Positions 21,901 to 21,917 of a DNA stretch of 21,917 nucleotides are shown in pieces. Made by a program: the position numbers and the translations under genes. Location: IMG/VR virus record IMGVR_UViG_3300010354_000781, positions 1 through 21,917 of that record, one strand, 5' to 3'. Source of the DNA: a virus. Positions within the stretch are counted from its first letter, which is position 1, and every line of letters begins with the position of its first letter. The notes beneath the pieces were generated by a model that was given only the letters and a program-made list of their open reading frames with translations, had not been told where the DNA came from and did no database searches.

Positions 21901-21908
21901 TATAAATA
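21901..21908 (+). promoter_or_regulatory. T4-type late promoter TATAAATA after gp21
   Basis: This is a second exact match to the T4 late promoter element, 3 bases after the gp21 stop and 9 bases before the window end. In T4-like genomes the next genes are the main scaffold (gp22) and major capsid (gp23), which need strong late expression, so this probably drives them. Confidence 0.8.
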
Positions 21909-21917
21909 ACAGAAATA

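Noticed and set aside
1-21917. tRNA genes, integrase or insertion sequences
   Set aside because: I found no cloverleaf-like segment in the short gaps between genes and no recombinase or transposase motifs. A tRNA scan would settle the first point.

Overview
The window is a piece of the genome of a T4-like myovirus, read entirely on the + strand. The right half carries the canonical T4 late structural order: neck gp13 and gp14, tail completion gp15, small and large terminase gp16 and gp17, tail sheath gp18, tail tube gp19, portal gp20, prohead core gp67, a long protein in the gp68 slot, one extra small gene, and prohead protease gp21. Exact copies of the T4 late-promoter element TATAAATA precede gp18 and follow gp21. 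Outside the first gene the sequence is AT-rich. The Gly-Tyr-Ser collagen-like repeats and several small conserved proteins resemble those of aquatic or marine T4-like phages. The host cannot be named from the sequence.

The left half (1-10722) is an accessory island of adhesin and modification genes upstream of gp13. It starts with the GC-rich 3' end of a glycine-rich tail-fibre-type protein. Then come a small unknown gene, a 2OG-Fe(II) oxygenase, a conserved fibre-associated protein, a collagen-like fibre protein with a distinctive C-terminal module, two small phage proteins and a 537-residue collagen-like Gly-Asn-Pro protein. Next are two prolyl-hydroxylase-like 2OG-Fe(II) oxygenases, an unknown protein, a glycosyltransferase/methyltransferase fusion, a second glycosyltransferase with a half-GT9 domain, the other half of that GT9 enzyme as a separate gene, and a short virion-type protein carrying the same C-terminal module as the collagen-like fibre.

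My reading is that the island supplies surface-exposed fibres together with enzymes that could modify them. The collagen-like protein has 16 Asn-Pro-Gly repeats, with Pro in the position that animal collagen prolyl hydroxylases use, and two hydroxylase-like genes follow it at once, then sugar-transfer genes. This functional link is inferred from gene order and motifs. The island also shows module shuffling: the C-terminal module occurs twice in full (about 65% identical) and once as a 12-codon remnant at 3353-3391.

Other points of note are a terminator-like perfect hairpin inside the first codons of the portal gene, a 98-base out-of-frame overlap of gp15 and gp16, a beta-repeat insertion in neck protein gp13, and an 11-bp direct repeat that brackets the extra gene between the gp68-like gene and gp21. 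Genes are tightly packed. No intergenic stretch exceeds about 60 bases, and I saw no tRNA, CRISPR array or insertion sequence.
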